57,880 nucleotides of DNA from Alphaproteobacteria bacterium (GCA_025800285.1 JAOXRX010000036.1:1-57880), one strand, 5' to 3'; counted from the stretch's first letter, positions 16,364 to 25,392 are shown. Notes: a model not told the origin generated them from the letters alone. Made by a program: numbers and translations.

Positions 16364-17320
16364 ATGACAAAAGAAGTTGAAACAACAAATGAAACTACAG
16401 ATTCTGTAAATAGTAATACAGGTCAATCAAATGCTGAAGCAACAAAGAGAATGCTTTCAAAAAGTATGCAAACTAGAATTCAAAAGGTTAATGCTCTTAA
16501 GGCTACAATTAATGAAATCATATCAAGCTCTAGGACTCCTAAAGAGATGAGAGAAGATATTGCAAAAATTATAGAAGAGTCAGGGTTTTCTAATGAAGAC
16601 ATTAAAATTATAATGAATCACCCTAGCAATAAAGAATTTAAAGAACAAATAGCTCTTGCAATTACAGGCAAGAAAGCAAAGGAAAATAAAGCAGTTAAAA
16701 ATCAACAAACTAACAGTAGTTGCTCAGGAATCAACTTAGGTATAGGTGATAAACTAGGTGAACTTAAAGGGTTTATCAAAGGGGTTTCAGAAAAAAGTGC
16801 TAATAAAGCATTTGAAGTTAAAGAAAATGCACTGGAAAAAGCTCATAATGCTGAAGTTAAAGGTGCTCATAAACCTGCTTTTGATGAAATCTCCTCAAAT
16901 ATAACTAAACTTAACAAAGTAATTAACAATTATGGTATAGGTGATAGAGATGACATCAAATCTAGAGCAAAAGATAAGAAAAAAATGAATACATTAATTT
17001 CTAAGATTGATGAGAGGTTTGATGAAGCTAAAAATGCAACTAGAAACAAAAGATCTAAAGGTCTATTAACATCACAAAAAGAAAAAGACAGCTTAACTGA
17101 TATGTATAAAAATGCTAAAGAAGAAATGAAAGACAGCACAAAAAAACTAACAGAAAAAGCTAAAAAATTCGAAGAATTAAAAGAAGAGCAAAAAAGAATG
17201 GACAATATGTTAAAAACTATCATGGAATTCATTGAGAATATGTTCAAAGGTGTAGCAAATATATTAACTTTCGGTAGAGTTAAAATGAGAGTAAAAACAA
17301 AACAGCCTACAGCTGCATAA
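16364..17320 (+). CDS. Uncharacterised highly charged coiled-coil protein
   Basis: 318 residues with no signal peptide or membrane segment. I do not recognise a family. Visible features: a Ser/Thr/Asn-rich acidic N-terminus, a helical region with EMREDIAKIIEESGF, a short Gly/Ser/Cys patch (SSCSGINLGIG), and a long Lys/Glu-rich coiled coil (about 220-290). The C-terminal tail is basic, behind a hydrophobic segment (NMFKGVANILTFG) that could contact a membrane. It has a good promoter, a TTGGAGG ribosome binding site and a strong terminator, so it is probably well expressed and monocistronic. A structural or effector-like role is possible but unproven. Confidence 0.75.
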   Translation: MTKEVETTNETTDSVNSNTGQSNAEATKRMLSKSMQTRIQKVNALKATINEIISSSRTPKEMREDIAKIIEESGFSNEDIKIIMNHPSNKEFKEQIALAITGKKAKENKAVKNQQTNSSCSGINLGIGDKLGELKGFIKGVSEKSANKAFEVKENALEKAHNAEVKGAHKPAFDEISSNITKLNKVINNYGIGDRDDIKSRAKDKKKMNTLISKIDERFDEAKNATRNKRSKGLLTSQKEKDSLTDMYKNAKEEMKDSTKKLTEKAKKFEELKEEQKRMDNMLKTIMEFIENMFKGVANILTFGRVKMRVKTKQPTAA

Positions 17321-17342
17321 ATAAAAAGATTTATGAAGGAAG

Positions 17343-17373
17343 AAAAGACTCAGCAACGACTGAGTCTTTTTTT
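17343..17373 (+). terminator. Rho-independent terminator of the orphan gene
   Basis: AAAAGACTCAG, a CAACGA loop, CTGAGTCTTTT and further Ts. It lies between two convergent genes. Confidence 0.9.
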
Positions 17374-17385
17374 ATATATAGTTAT

Positions 17386-18279
17386 CTATATTATATTCTT
17401 TGAAAGCTTATTAAAATAAGGAATTAAGTTATTATCATCTGCGGTCATCCAACCATAGAAATAAACCTTCCCTTTATATATCTGACCAAACAATGTAATA
17501 CTAGGAGCATTCATTCTAGAATAGAAATCCTTATTAATAATATCTTTGGCTATTGATATTAAATATTGTATTTTAGCTTTGCTTATAGGTCCCTTTTTTT
17601 CATTAATTCTATTATGATTATTATCTAAAAGCCATTTTTTAACTCCAGATTTATCAAAGCCTCTAATACAAGGAAAACATGTTGGAATAAAAGAATAATA
17701 GAAATCTTTAGTTTCTTTACTTATCTCATGAAATGAGTGACTCTGCAGCCTATACTTACCCCATTCATGAGTCTTAAAGTTTATTATACCACAAGGAGTC
17801 ACTAAATTTTTATTTAATTCCGCTCCAGAAAAACCTGCAGGCATATATTCAATAACTAGTTTATCTGGATTAACAAATAAATTAAAAGAATAATCAAACT
17901 TTGTAGGCATAGGAACAGAAAGAATTGCAACATAACCATATTTATCAAAAAATTCTGATATAGTCTTATATGCTTTCTCTATCCAATTCTCTTCATTAAA
18001 AAAAATACTCTGCGATTTTGGTATTATTCCTGATTGCCATTGTCTATCGGCAAGAATCCTCAATCTCCCCTCATCAAACTCAACACTTTTTAACACCTTA
18101 ACTATATCTTCTTTTTTAGCTGTATTTAAGAATAAAATTGGAGTAAAAAAAACAGGTAAACCATTTTCCTTAGCTTCATACATAGATAGAATCTTTTCTG
18201 GATATTTTCCTAAAAAAATGGCTTTGTCATCATTTTCTATAAAATCAATAAGATCTGCTTTTGTTTTTAATATATTCAT
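17386..18279 (-). CDS. Uncharacterised cytoplasmic protein
   Basis: 297 residues, mixed alpha/beta composition, no signal or membrane segment. No family is recognised. Features that might help: FLGKYPEKILSMYEAKENGL near the start, RQWQSGIIPKSQSIFF, a central EYMPAGFSGAELN, a Cys-containing SFIPTCFPCIRGF, and a C-terminal YKGKVYFYGWMTADDNN. It is monocistronic, with its own promoter at 18288-18316. Confidence 0.65.
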   Translation of the reverse strand: MNILKTKADLIDFIENDDKAIFLGKYPEKILSMYEAKENGLPVFFTPILFLNTAKKEDIVKVLKSVEFDEGRLRILADRQWQSGIIPKSQSIFFNEENWIEKAYKTISEFFDKYGYVAILSVPMPTKFDYSFNLFVNPDKLVIEYMPAGFSGAELNKNLVTPCGIINFKTHEWGKYRLQSHSFHEISKETKDFYYSFIPTCFPCIRGFDKSGVKKWLLDNNHNRINEKKGPISKAKIQYLISIAKDIINKDFYSRMNAPSITLFGQIYKGKVYFYGWMTADDNNLIPYFNKLSKNII

Positions 18280-18287
18280 AATTTATT

Positions 18288-18316
18288 TATATATAAGAAA
18301 ATTAATGTTTTGTCAA
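18288..18316 (-). promoter_or_regulatory. Promoter of the gene at 17386-18279
   Basis: On the minus strand, TTGACA (18311-18316), a 17-bp spacer and TATATA (18288-18293), with the start codon less than 15 bp downstream. The leader would be very short. Confidence 0.5.
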
Positions 18317-18379
18317 TTTTATTAAGTTTATGAATGAAAATCATAGATACCTTTTTATAGTTTAATTATATAACCTTGA

Positions 18380-18431
18380 ATTACACAAGCATGAAAAGAT
18401 TTTTCGACTCCTTGCATTCGCTCAAAATGAC
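18380..18431. repeat. Partial copy of the dispersed palindromic repeat
   Basis: One arm of the 101-bp repeat (TTACACAAGCATGAAAAGAT ... CTCAAAATGAC), 20 bp before a full copy. The rest of the gap between 18280 and 18725 holds this pair, a small TGTACAT hairpin and the tig terminator. Confidence 0.7.
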
Positions 18432-18450
18432 AATATCATTTCCCCAACCC

Positions 18451-18551
18451 GTCATTCTGATGAGCAGAGCGAAGAAGAATCTCATTGTGCTACTGGATGT
18501 AAATTAACATTACACAAGCATGAAAATATTCTTCACTTTGTTCAGAATGAC
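18451..18551. repeat. 101-bp palindromic repeat, full copy 1
   Basis: Begins GTCATTCTGATGAG and ends GTTCAGAATGAC, the two ends being inverted repeats. The centre carries CTACTGGATGTAAATTAACA. It is in the opposite orientation to the copies at 23777 and 25176. Confidence 0.8.
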
Positions 18552-18671
18552 AATAAAAAATAGATTTTAAAAAATTTTAGATTATGAAAAAACCCCTAAT
18601 TAAAAAATAGATTTTAAGCTTATTTTAGGTGAATTATTTTTGAGTGAAGTGTACATAAAAGTACATGAGCG

Positions 18672-18694
18672 AAAACCCCAGCTAAAAGCTGGGG
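18672..18694 (-). terminator. Terminator of tig
   Basis: Minus strand: CCCCAGCT, a TTT loop, AGCTGGGG, then TTTT. It lies about 30 bp after the tig stop codon. Confidence 0.75.
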
Positions 18695-18725
18695 CTCGAA
18701 TAATCATATAAAATGAACTTATAAT

Positions 18726-20048
18726 CTATTTTTCTATTATAGCTTTGATATCATCTACAGACATCTCTTTTTCTTCAACTTTCGCTAACTCAAGAACAAA
18801 GTCCATAACTTTTTTCTCAAATAAAGGAGCTTGAATAGATGCAATAGCATTTGGATTCTTTTGATAGAATTCAAGAACTTGTTTTTCTTGACCAGGATAC
18901 TTTTGCATTTCTTGAGAAATAGCTTGATTAATTTCTTTTTGAGATACTGTAATTTTGTTTTTGTTTCCAATATCTGCCAGAACAAGACCAAGTTTAACTC
19001 TTCTTTCAGCAATACCTTTGTATTCTTTTTCTAAATCTTTATCAGATTTACCTTTATATTCTGAGCTTTCTGGATTTTGTTTTTTATCTTCTTCAACACG
19101 ATTCCAGATTTCTTTAAATTCACCTTCAAGCAAGCTTTCTGGTAATTCAAGTTTAACTTTAGAATCTAGAGTATCTAGCATAGTTCTTTTAACAGCCATA
19201 TCTGTTAATTCTGAATATTCTAATTCAACACTAGATTTGATTTTAGATTTTAGCTCTTCTAAATCTTTACACTGCATTTTCTTAGCTAATTCATCATCAA
19301 TAGCTGGAACTACTTTTTTCTTTAACTCATGAACTTTAACAGCGAAAACAGCATCTTTACCTGCAAGATCTTTTGCAGCATAGTCAGCTGGGAAAGTTAC
19401 TTTAATATCTTTTTCATCACCGATATTAAGCCCAATAACTTGATCTTCAAATCCAGGTATAAACATTCCTGAACCTATTTCTAGATCATATTTTTCTGCT
19501 TTCATTCCAGGTTTTCTTTCTCCATCAACTTTACCGTCAAAGTCTATAGAAACGATATCACCTTTTTTAACAGCTCTTTTTTCATCAAGAGCTTCTGATG
19601 TTTTATGAGCATTTGCAATATTTGTTAGAGTTTCTTCTATAGTTTTATCTTCAACTTTAGCTACTGGTTTAACTATAGAGATTTTAGAAAAGTCTATTTC
19701 TTTAACTTCTGGAATAGTTTCTAAATCCACAGAGATTTCAAGATCTTCATTTTCTTCAAATTTTTTAATTTCAACATTTGGTTGAGCAGCTGGTCTAATA
19801 TCTTCTTTTTCGAATAGATCAGAGATTGCTTTATTAACTACTGCATCAAGAACTTCGCCCATTACAGCACTTTCGTATTTTTTCTTTAGAACATCTAAAG
19901 GAACTTTACCAGGTCTAAACCCGTCAACTTTAGCTGTTTCACCAATTTTTAGTAATTGTTCTTCTTTTTTTTCTGCTATAACTTTTGCAGACACTTTTAC
20001 ATCGTAAGATCTTTTAAGACCTGATGATTTTGTTTTTTTTATTTCCAT
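18726..20048 (-). CDS. tig: Trigger factor, ribosome-associated chaperone and peptidyl-prolyl isomerase
   Basis: 440 residues from the ATG chosen (20046-20048), which begins MEIKKTKSSGLKRSYDV as expected. A GTG five codons earlier is possible. Domains: ribosome-binding domain (residues 1-115) with VDGFRPGKVPLDVLKKKY, the FKBP-type isomerase domain (about 150-240, GDIVSIDFDGKVDGE and FIPGFEDQVIGL), then the long helical chaperone arms. The C-terminus is KVEEKEMSVDDIKAIIEK. Normal length. In many bacteria tig stands before clpP-clpX. Here clpP-clpX lies 1.7 kb away in the other direction, separated by tRNA-Leu, nth and a SPOR gene. Confidence 0.96.
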   Translation of the reverse strand: MEIKKTKSSGLKRSYDVKVSAKVIAEKKEEQLLKIGETAKVDGFRPGKVPLDVLKKKYESAVMGEVLDAVVNKAISDLFEKEDIRPAAQPNVEIKKFEENEDLEISVDLETIPEVKEIDFSKISIVKPVAKVEDKTIEETLTNIANAHKTSEALDEKRAVKKGDIVSIDFDGKVDGERKPGMKAEKYDLEIGSGMFIPGFEDQVIGLNIGDEKDIKVTFPADYAAKDLAGKDAVFAVKVHELKKKVVPAIDDELAKKMQCKDLEELKSKIKSSVELEYSELTDMAVKRTMLDTLDSKVKLELPESLLEGEFKEIWNRVEEDKKQNPESSEYKGKSDKDLEKEYKGIAERRVKLGLVLADIGNKNKITVSQKEINQAISQEMQKYPGQEKQVLEFYQKNPNAIASIQAPLFEKKVMDFVLELAKVEEKEMSVDDIKAIIEK

Positions 20049-20158
20049 ATTTATGCTAACCACTCTTTTTTATTTATAGTTATAAAGTATAGACTTTGAG
20101 TCCAAATAGCCAGCAAAGCCTGCTTAATTTTTTATGCGAAAGAAATCGCTTAATATTA

Positions 20159-20243
20159 TGGTGCGGATGAAGGGACTTGAACCCCCACGCCTCGCGGCAC
20201 TAGAACCTAAATCTAGCGTGTCTACCAATTTCACCACATCCGC
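20159..20243 (-). tRNA. tRNA-Leu (anticodon TAG)
   Basis: Minus strand. The acceptor GCGGATG pairs with CATCCGC, CCA is encoded (20159-20161), the variable arm is long, and the anticodon loop lies in CTAGATTTAGGTTCTAG giving TAG. Confidence 0.96.
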
Positions 20244-20298
20244 ACAGTTCTAAGAGTTATCCTTATAACTCAATTTTTAAAAAAATGCAAGTTATTTT

Positions 20299-20928
20299 TT
20301 AAGAACTTTTAAAAAAATCACAATATTTTGCTATTTTACAGTTTTCACAATCTGGTTTTTTAGCCTTACACACATATCTACCATGTAGAACCAACCAATG
20401 ACCAGCATATGTTTTATACTCATCAGGTATTACTTTTTCTAGATCTGCTTCGATTTTCAAAGGCTTATCATTTTTTGTCAATCCTAATCTTTGAGAAGTT
20501 CTAGAAACATGTGTATCAACCCCTATAAAAGGTTGGTGATAATAACTATTAAGAAAGACATTAGCTGTTTTTCTACCAACTCCAGCCAAGCTTTCTAAAT
20601 CTTTTCTATCAGTAGGAACCTTGCTTTCAAATTTATTCACTAAGTCTTCTGACATTTTGATAATAGACTTAGCTTTATTATTATATAGCCCAATTGTTTT
20701 TATATACTCTTTTAAACCATCTATACCTAATTCCAACATTGCCTTAGGATTATCTACTTTAGCAAAAAGATCTGGAGTAGCTTTATTAACTCCTTTATCT
20801 GTTGCTTGAGCAGATAATATTATAGCTGTTAAGAAAGTATAATCATTTACGAAATCCAACTCACACTCTGGAGCAGGATTATCTTTTTTAAATATCTCAA
20901 AAATATCTTTAATATTTGCCTTATTCAT
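20299..20928 (-). CDS. nth: Endonuclease III
   Basis: 209-residue DNA glycosylase/AP lyase for oxidised pyrimidines. The helix-hairpin-helix is LAGVGRKTAN with catalytic Lys120. Asp138 lies in GVDTHVSR. The 4Fe-4S loop at the C-terminus has Cys187, Cys194, Cys197 and Cys203. Full length. Its start codon is 1 bp from the stop of the upstream SPOR gene, so the two are co-transcribed. Confidence 0.97.
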   Translation of the reverse strand: MNKANIKDIFEIFKKDNPAPECELDFVNDYTFLTAIILSAQATDKGVNKATPDLFAKVDNPKAMLELGIDGLKEYIKTIGLYNNKAKSIIKMSEDLVNKFESKVPTDRKDLESLAGVGRKTANVFLNSYYHQPFIGVDTHVSRTSQRLGLTKNDKPLKIEADLEKVIPDEYKTYAGHWLVLHGRYVCKAKKPDCENCKIAKYCDFFKSS

Positions 20929-20929
20929 A

Positions 20930-21586
20930 CTACTTTGCCTTTACTATTAAACAATTTTTGATAACATTACAAACTTTGCTAGCTCTTGTTTTTGTGGTTT
21001 TAGAGGTTTGAACTCTATAAAAAATCCCCCTACTTGTATTTACTTTCTCTATATGACCTTTTAAGCCATCTAAAGTTCCCGAATATTTTTTCTTTAGCTT
21101 TTTCCAAGTATTAACAGCATCATTTCTACTTCTTAAAGAGCCTAATTGAACTCTATATATTCCAAAAGGAGAAGGTTTTGATTCAACTATCTTTTTAATT
21201 GCTTTTTTAGTTTCTATCTTTTTATTTTCTTTTCCTGATAGAACATTTATAAGATCATCTAAGTCTTCAACATCTTTTTCTGTTTTAACTTCTGTTTCTT
21301 CAAATTTTATTTTCAAATCTTTTTTAGAATCTTTTAGTTTAGATGTCTCTGTATCATCAACATCCCTAGAAGCTGATTCGTATATTTCTGTTTCTCTGAA
21401 AGGTATATCCATGCCCCCTTCATCTTTTGGCTTAATTTTAATAGGTGATTTATCCGCACTCACAACTGGCACTGCTTCATTAATATTATTCTCTTGTTTT
21501 GCAGAAAAGTATGAAGAAAAAATAGCCACCATAAAAATGATAAAAACCACACCTGTAACAAATCTAAAAATTTTATCTTTATTCAT
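20930..21586 (-). CDS. SPOR-domain inner-membrane protein
   Basis: 218 residues: a short cytoplasmic N-terminus, one membrane helix (residues about 8-28, VTGVVFIIFMVAIFSSYF), a long Lys/Glu/Asp-rich periplasmic linker, and a C-terminal SPOR domain (about 140-218) with FGIYRVQLGSLRSRNDAVNT and IFYRVQTS. SPOR domains bind denuded septal peptidoglycan, so a role in cell division or envelope remodelling is likely. It forms an operon with nth, which is an incidental pairing. Confidence 0.85.
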   Translation of the reverse strand: MNKDKIFRFVTGVVFIIFMVAIFSSYFSAKQENNINEAVPVVSADKSPIKIKPKDEGGMDIPFRETEIYESASRDVDDTETSKLKDSKKDLKIKFEETEVKTEKDVEDLDDLINVLSGKENKKIETKKAIKKIVESKPSPFGIYRVQLGSLRSRNDAVNTWKKLKKKYSGTLDGLKGHIEKVNTSRGIFYRVQTSKTTKTRASKVCNVIKNCLIVKAK

Positions 21587-21627
21587 TTTGAAACCTCATT
21601 ATAAAAATTAACATATATATGCATTAA

Positions 21628-21656
21628 TATTTATATATAACTAGTCCTTTTGTCAA
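21628..21656 (-). promoter_or_regulatory. Promoter of the SPOR-nth operon
   Basis: Minus strand: TTGACA (21651-21656), a 17-bp spacer and TAAATA (21628-21633). The -10 is poor but the spacing is right. Confidence 0.5.
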
Positions 21657-21745
21657 TATATTTTTTTTGATTTTATTGTTGATTTTTTTTAAATTCATCT
21701 CTATAAGTTATATTAAACAGTAAGAAAAAAGGAGATACAATTACT

Positions 21746-22336
21746 ATGTCAAATTTAGTCCCTATGGTTGTTGAGCAAACATCAAAAGGAGAAAGATCAT
21801 TTGATATTTTTTCAAGATTATTAAAAGAGAGAATTATCTTTCTAACAGGAGAAGTAAATGATAGTGTTGCGAGCCTTGTGTGTGCTCAATTATTATTTTT
21901 AGAGTCAGAAAACCCTGATAAAGATATTTACCTATACATCAACTCCCCAGGAGGAGTCGTAACATCAGGGCTTTCAATGTATGATACAATGCAGTATATA
22001 AAATGTGATGTTAACACTATATGTATTGGACAAGCATGCTCTATGGGTTCACTCCTTATGGCAGCGGGAACAAAAGGTAAAAGATTCTCACTACCTAACT
22101 CTAGAATCATGGTTCATCAACCTTCTGGAGGAGCTCAAGGGAAAGCTAGTGATATTCAAATTCAGGCTCAAGAGATTCTTAACCTAAGAAAAAGACTTAA
22201 CAAAATTTATGTTAAACATACTGGTAGAAAACTATCAGAAATTGAAGATGCTTTAGACAGAGATAATTTCATGTCTGCTGAAGAAGCTAAAAAGTTTGGG
22301 TTAATTGACAAGGTTATTGAAAAAAGACCTGTATAA
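21746..22336 (+). CDS. clpP: ATP-dependent Clp protease proteolytic subunit
   Basis: 196 residues. Catalytic triad Ser99 ([10 protein letters not shown]), His124 (IMVHQPSGG) and Asp173 ([11 protein letters not shown]). It forms the tetradecameric chamber fed by ClpX. AAAAAGGAGAT precedes the ATG. It is the first gene of the clpP-clpX pair. Confidence 0.98.
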   Translation: MSNLVPMVVEQTSKGERSFDIFSRLLKERIIFLTGEVNDSVASLVCAQLLFLESENPDKDIYLYINSPGGVVTSGLSMYDTMQYIKCDVNTICIGQACSMGSLLMAAGTKGKRFSLPNSRIMVHQPSGGAQGKASDIQIQAQEILNLRKRLNKIYVKHTGRKLSEIEDALDRDNFMSAEEAKKFGLIDKVIEKRPV

Positions 22337-22344
22337 TTTAAAGA

Positions 22345-22389
22345 AAGGAGATAAGCTTAAGAATTTCATAGTTAAATTCTTATTGCTTA
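22345..22389 (+). promoter_or_regulatory. clpX ribosome binding site displaced by a hairpin
   Basis: The only good Shine-Dalgarno sequence (AAGGAG, 22345-22350) lies 49 nt before the clpX ATG. Between them is a hairpin of 14 base pairs: TAAGC/GCTTA (22352-22356 with 22385-22389) and TAAGAATTT/AAATTCTTA (22358-22366 with 22374-22382), loop CATAGTT. Folding it leaves about 11 nt between the site and the ATG, a workable distance. Confidence 0.5.
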
Positions 22390-22399
22390 AGATAAATAT

Positions 22400-23707
22400 A
22401 TGGCTAAAGATAAAGAGTTCTTCTGCTCATTTTGTGGAAAAAGTCAAAACGAAGTAAAGAAAATCATAGCTGGGCCTAATGTATTCATTTGTGATGAGTG
22501 TGTTGAGCTATGTGCAGATGTAATTAATGAAGAAGTTAAAACTGCGATTGCTGAAGATGGAGAAGTTCCTTCTCCAAAGAAAATCAAAGAAACTCTTGAT
22601 GAATATGTTATCGGTCAAGAGCAAGCTAAAAAAATTCTTTCTGTTGCAGTACATAACCATTATAAAAGATTAAATCACATAACTACTCAAAAAGATGAGA
22701 TTGAGCTACATAAATCTAACATACTTTTATTAGGACCTACAGGTTGTGGTAAAACATTACTTGCTCAAACACTAGCTAGACTGCTTGATGTTCCGTTTAC
22801 TATTGCGGATGCAACAACTCTAACAGAAGCTGGTTATGTTGGTGAAGATGTTGAAAACATAATTCTAAAACTGCTTCAAGCAGCTGATTATGATGTAGAA
22901 AAAGCTCAAAGAGGTATCGTATATATTGATGAAATTGATAAAATTACAAGAAAATCAGATAACCCATCAATTACAAGAGATGTTTCTGGAGAAGGTGTTC
23001 AACAAGCTCTATTAAAATTGATTGAAGGAACTGTTGCATCAATACCTCCTCAAGGCGGAAGAAAACACCCTCAGCAAGAATTTTTGCATGTTGACACAAC
23101 AAATATCTTATTCATCTGTGGCGGTGCTTTTGCGGGACTAGATAAAGTTATTGAGCAAAGAACAGAAAAAAGCTCTATTGGATTTGAAGCTAAAGTTAAG
23201 AGTAAAAAACATAGAAAAGAAAGCGAACTATTTAAGCAAGTAATCTCTGAAGATCTACTTAAATACGGATTAATCCCTGAGTTTGTTGGAAGAATACCTG
23301 TTGTTGCTACTCTAGAAGACTTAGATAAAAAAGCATTAGTGAAGATATTAACAGAGCCTAAAAATGCACTTACAAAACAATATCAACACTTATTCCAAAT
23401 GGAGGATATAAAACTTAAGTTTACAAAAGATGCTATTGAGAAAATAGCTGAAGAATCTATGGAAAGAAAAACTGGAGCTAGAGGATTAAGATCAATCTTA
23501 GAAAGATTCCTTCTGGATCCAATGTTTGAATTACCAGGTAATGACCAAGTAGAATCTTTAACTATTGATGCGGAAGTTGTCTCTGGAGAAAAAGAAGGTA
23601 TTGTTAAATACAAAGAACCTAAACAACTAAAGACTAAAACTAAGAAAAAAGCTAACACAGCTACAAAGAAGCCAGCTAAAAAAGCAGGATCTAAAAAAGC
23701 TAGCTAA
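22400..23707 (+). CDS. clpX: ATP-dependent Clp protease ATP-binding subunit ClpX
   Basis: 435 residues. It has an N-terminal C4 zinc finger (CSFCGKSQ ... [10 protein letters not shown]), Walker [12 protein letters not shown], Walker [11 protein letters not shown], the pore loop region [11 protein letters not shown], sensor motifs ([17 protein letters not shown]) and a normal AAA+ body. The tail beyond the conserved end is a Lys/Ala/Thr-rich extension of about 20 residues, not essential to the family. Its start has no adjacent ribosome binding site (see 22345-22389). Confidence 0.98.
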   Translation: MAKDKEFFCSFCGKSQNEVKKIIAGPNVFICDECVELCADVINEEVKTAIAEDGEVPSPKKIKETLDEYVIGQEQAKKILSVAVHNHYKRLNHITTQKDEIELHKSNILLLGPTGCGKTLLAQTLARLLDVPFTIADATTLTEAGYVGEDVENIILKLLQAADYDVEKAQRGIVYIDEIDKITRKSDNPSITRDVSGEGVQQALLKLIEGTVASIPPQGGRKHPQQEFLHVDTTNILFICGGAFAGLDKVIEQRTEKSSIGFEAKVKSKKHRKESELFKQVISEDLLKYGLIPEFVGRIPVVATLEDLDKKALVKILTEPKNALTKQYQHLFQMEDIKLKFTKDAIEKIAEESMERKTGARGLRSILERFLLDPMFELPGNDQVESLTIDAEVVSGEKEGIVKYKEPKQLKTKTKKKANTATKKPAKKAGSKKAS

Positions 23708-23727
23708 GACAATTAGTTTATAAATAT

Positions 23728-23758
23728 AAAAAAGCTCGGATAACCCCGAGCTTTTTTT
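23728..23758 (+). terminator. Terminator of clpP-clpX
   Basis: AAAGCTCGG, a five-base loop, CCGAGCTTT and further Ts. Confidence 0.9.
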
Positions 23759-23776
23759 ATTATGTCTTCTTTTTTT

Positions 23777-23877
23777 GTCATTATGAACAAAGTGAAGAAT
23801 CTTTTCATGCCTGTGGAATCTTAATTTATATCCAGTATCACAAGAAGATTCTTCTTCGCTCCGCTCATCAGAATGAC
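23777..23877. repeat. 101-bp palindromic repeat, full copy 2
   Basis: Begins GTCATTATGAACAAAG and ends CATCAGAATGAC, with the same central TATCCAGTA-type block as the others. It is followed by the linker CGGATGGGGAAAATGCTAAT also seen after copy 3. With the next copy it fills the gap 23760-24058. Confidence 0.8.
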
Positions 23878-23897
23878 CGGATGGGGAAAATGCTAAT

Positions 23898-24016
23898 GTC
23901 ATTTTGAGCGACTGTAAGGAGTCGAAAAATCTTTTCGTGCCTGTGTAATGTTAATTTACATCCAGTAGCACAGGTAGATTCTTCACTACCACACAAGAGA
24001 GCCCCTTCAGAATGAT
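23898..24016. repeat. Palindromic repeat, divergent longer copy
   Basis: A 119-bp variant: GTCATTTTGAGCGACTG ... TTCAGAATGAT, containing the shared core GTAATGTTAATTTACATCC. It ends 42 bp after the stop side of the orphan gene 24059-24958. Confidence 0.7.
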
Positions 24017-24058
24017 AAATTAATAAATAACATTAACAATAATTTGATTAAAAAAATA

Positions 24059-24958
24059 TTATCCTATATTAGGATTAACTGTAGCATCTTTTTCTTTACC
24101 TTTAGCTCCCAAAACTGGCATTGCTTCTTCAACCACTGGAGTCAAAACTTTTACCAACATATCTTTCGCTTTTTTCATTACAAGTTTATTTGTAGCATCA
24201 CAAATAGCAGTAGCTTGAAAAACACTTTCTGCCTTTTCTCCCAGCTCGGAGAAATCATTTTCCGAAAATGCACCAACTAAAGACATTGTATTCTTTACAA
24301 TATAATCATCCATACACTCTAAACAATTATTTAAAACATCAGCTTTCTTCCAAACATCTCTCTGAGAACAAGGCTCTATAACATCCAACTCTTCCAATAT
24401 AATCATTGTTTTATCATGTAACTGAAACATCCTATTTATAGGATTTATATAAACAGGATTATTTAAAATAAAGTCTTGTCTATACATCAAATCCTCCTGA
24501 GAAAACACAGAGTTATGTACACAATTATAAAATTCCATGAACTTCTTATCCTGTTTGTCAGGATTATCAAAATCAGTTATCATTTCAGATACAGCATCAT
24601 TAAGTAATACTAAAACCTCATCCATATATTTATCATAAACCCACTCATTAGGTCTCTTTTTTAACTCTTTTCTAAAACTATCTTTTCTCAGAGCTAACAA
24701 GTCTATAGTAATAGCTTTGCTTAGATTCCTTTCAACCATTATATTGAAATAACCCTTTTCGTAATCTTGAACTTTACCTCCATTTATAGTATCAATTTTA
24801 AGTTCTTCAATGGCCAAATAATAGTTCTCTTTTGCATGCTCAAAAACATTAAGAATCTCTTCATAGCTTTGAACCCTTTTCTCATTCTCTTCGGCTCTTT
24901 TATGAAAAGATTCAATCTTTTCTTCAGCTTTTTCTAATGATATAAACACCTTATCCAT
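24059..24958 (-). CDS. Uncharacterised cytoplasmic protein flanked by palindromic repeats
   Basis: 299 residues, acidic and helical, with an N-terminal coiled coil (residues 1-60, rich in Glu and Lys). No family is recognised. Notable segments: ILNNPVYINPINRMFQLHDK, ECMDDYIVKNTMSLVGAFSE and a C-terminal VLTPVVEEAMPVLGAKGK. There is no signal peptide. It is bracketed by copies of the palindromic repeat (23777-24016 and 25062-25276), an arrangement seen at no other gene here, so it may sit at a site of past insertion or recombination. Confidence 0.65.
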   Translation of the reverse strand: MDKVFISLEKAEEKIESFHKRAEENEKRVQSYEEILNVFEHAKENYYLAIEELKIDTINGGKVQDYEKGYFNIMVERNLSKAITIDLLALRKDSFRKELKKRPNEWVYDKYMDEVLVLLNDAVSEMITDFDNPDKQDKKFMEFYNCVHNSVFSQEDLMYRQDFILNNPVYINPINRMFQLHDKTMIILEELDVIEPCSQRDVWKKADVLNNCLECMDDYIVKNTMSLVGAFSENDFSELGEKAESVFQATAICDATNKLVMKKAKDMLVKVLTPVVEEAMPVLGAKGKEKDATVNPNIG

Positions 24959-25061
24959 AATAACAAATTATCCTTTATTGATTTAATTAAGTAATAATAT
25001 CATAAAATACAAGATAAAACAAGAAGTTAGATATAAAAATATCATATTAGCTTATTAATTA

Positions 25062-25150
25062 ATGCTTGTGTAATGTTGCTTTACATCCAGTAGCACAATG
25101 AGATTATTCACTACCACACAAGTGTGTCCGTTCAGAATGACGGGCTGGGG
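25062..25150. repeat. Palindromic repeat, truncated copy
   Basis: Starts at GCTTGTGTAATGTTGC, so one arm is missing, and continues TTACATCCAGTAGCAC ... TTCAGAATGACGGG. The gap 24959-25468 contains this, the next copy and the dnaK terminator, and no gene. Confidence 0.7.
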
Positions 25151-25175
25151 ATGCGGCAGTGTGTGTTTAGATAAA

Positions 25176-25276
25176 GTCATTCTGAACAAAATGAAGAATC
25201 TTTTCATGCATGTGGAATGTGAATTTATATCCAGTAGCACAATGAGATTCTTCTTCGCTCCGCTCATCAGAATGAC
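25176..25276. repeat. 101-bp palindromic repeat, full copy 3
   Basis: GTCATTCTGAACAAAATG ... CATCAGAATGAC, the same length as copies 1 and 2, again followed by CGGATGGGGAAAATGCTAAT. Confidence 0.8.
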
Positions 25277-25392
25277 CGGATGGGGAAAATGCTAATGTCA
25301 TCTTCGCCCCTTCTCTCTGTTTTTCATAGAGTAAATAATTGCAAATTAAAAAGCAGATTTATTTAAATAGAACTTTTAAACATTTTTAAATT

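Noticed and set aside
23777-25276. Composite transposon around the gene 24059-24958
   Set aside because: The flanking repeats are about 100 bp, have no transposase or terminal target duplication, and also occur at 18451 without cargo.
25055-25295. Two short reading frames on opposite strands, 65-70 codons
   Set aside because: They lie entirely within the palindromic repeat copies and translate the repeat; similar frames appear at the other copies.
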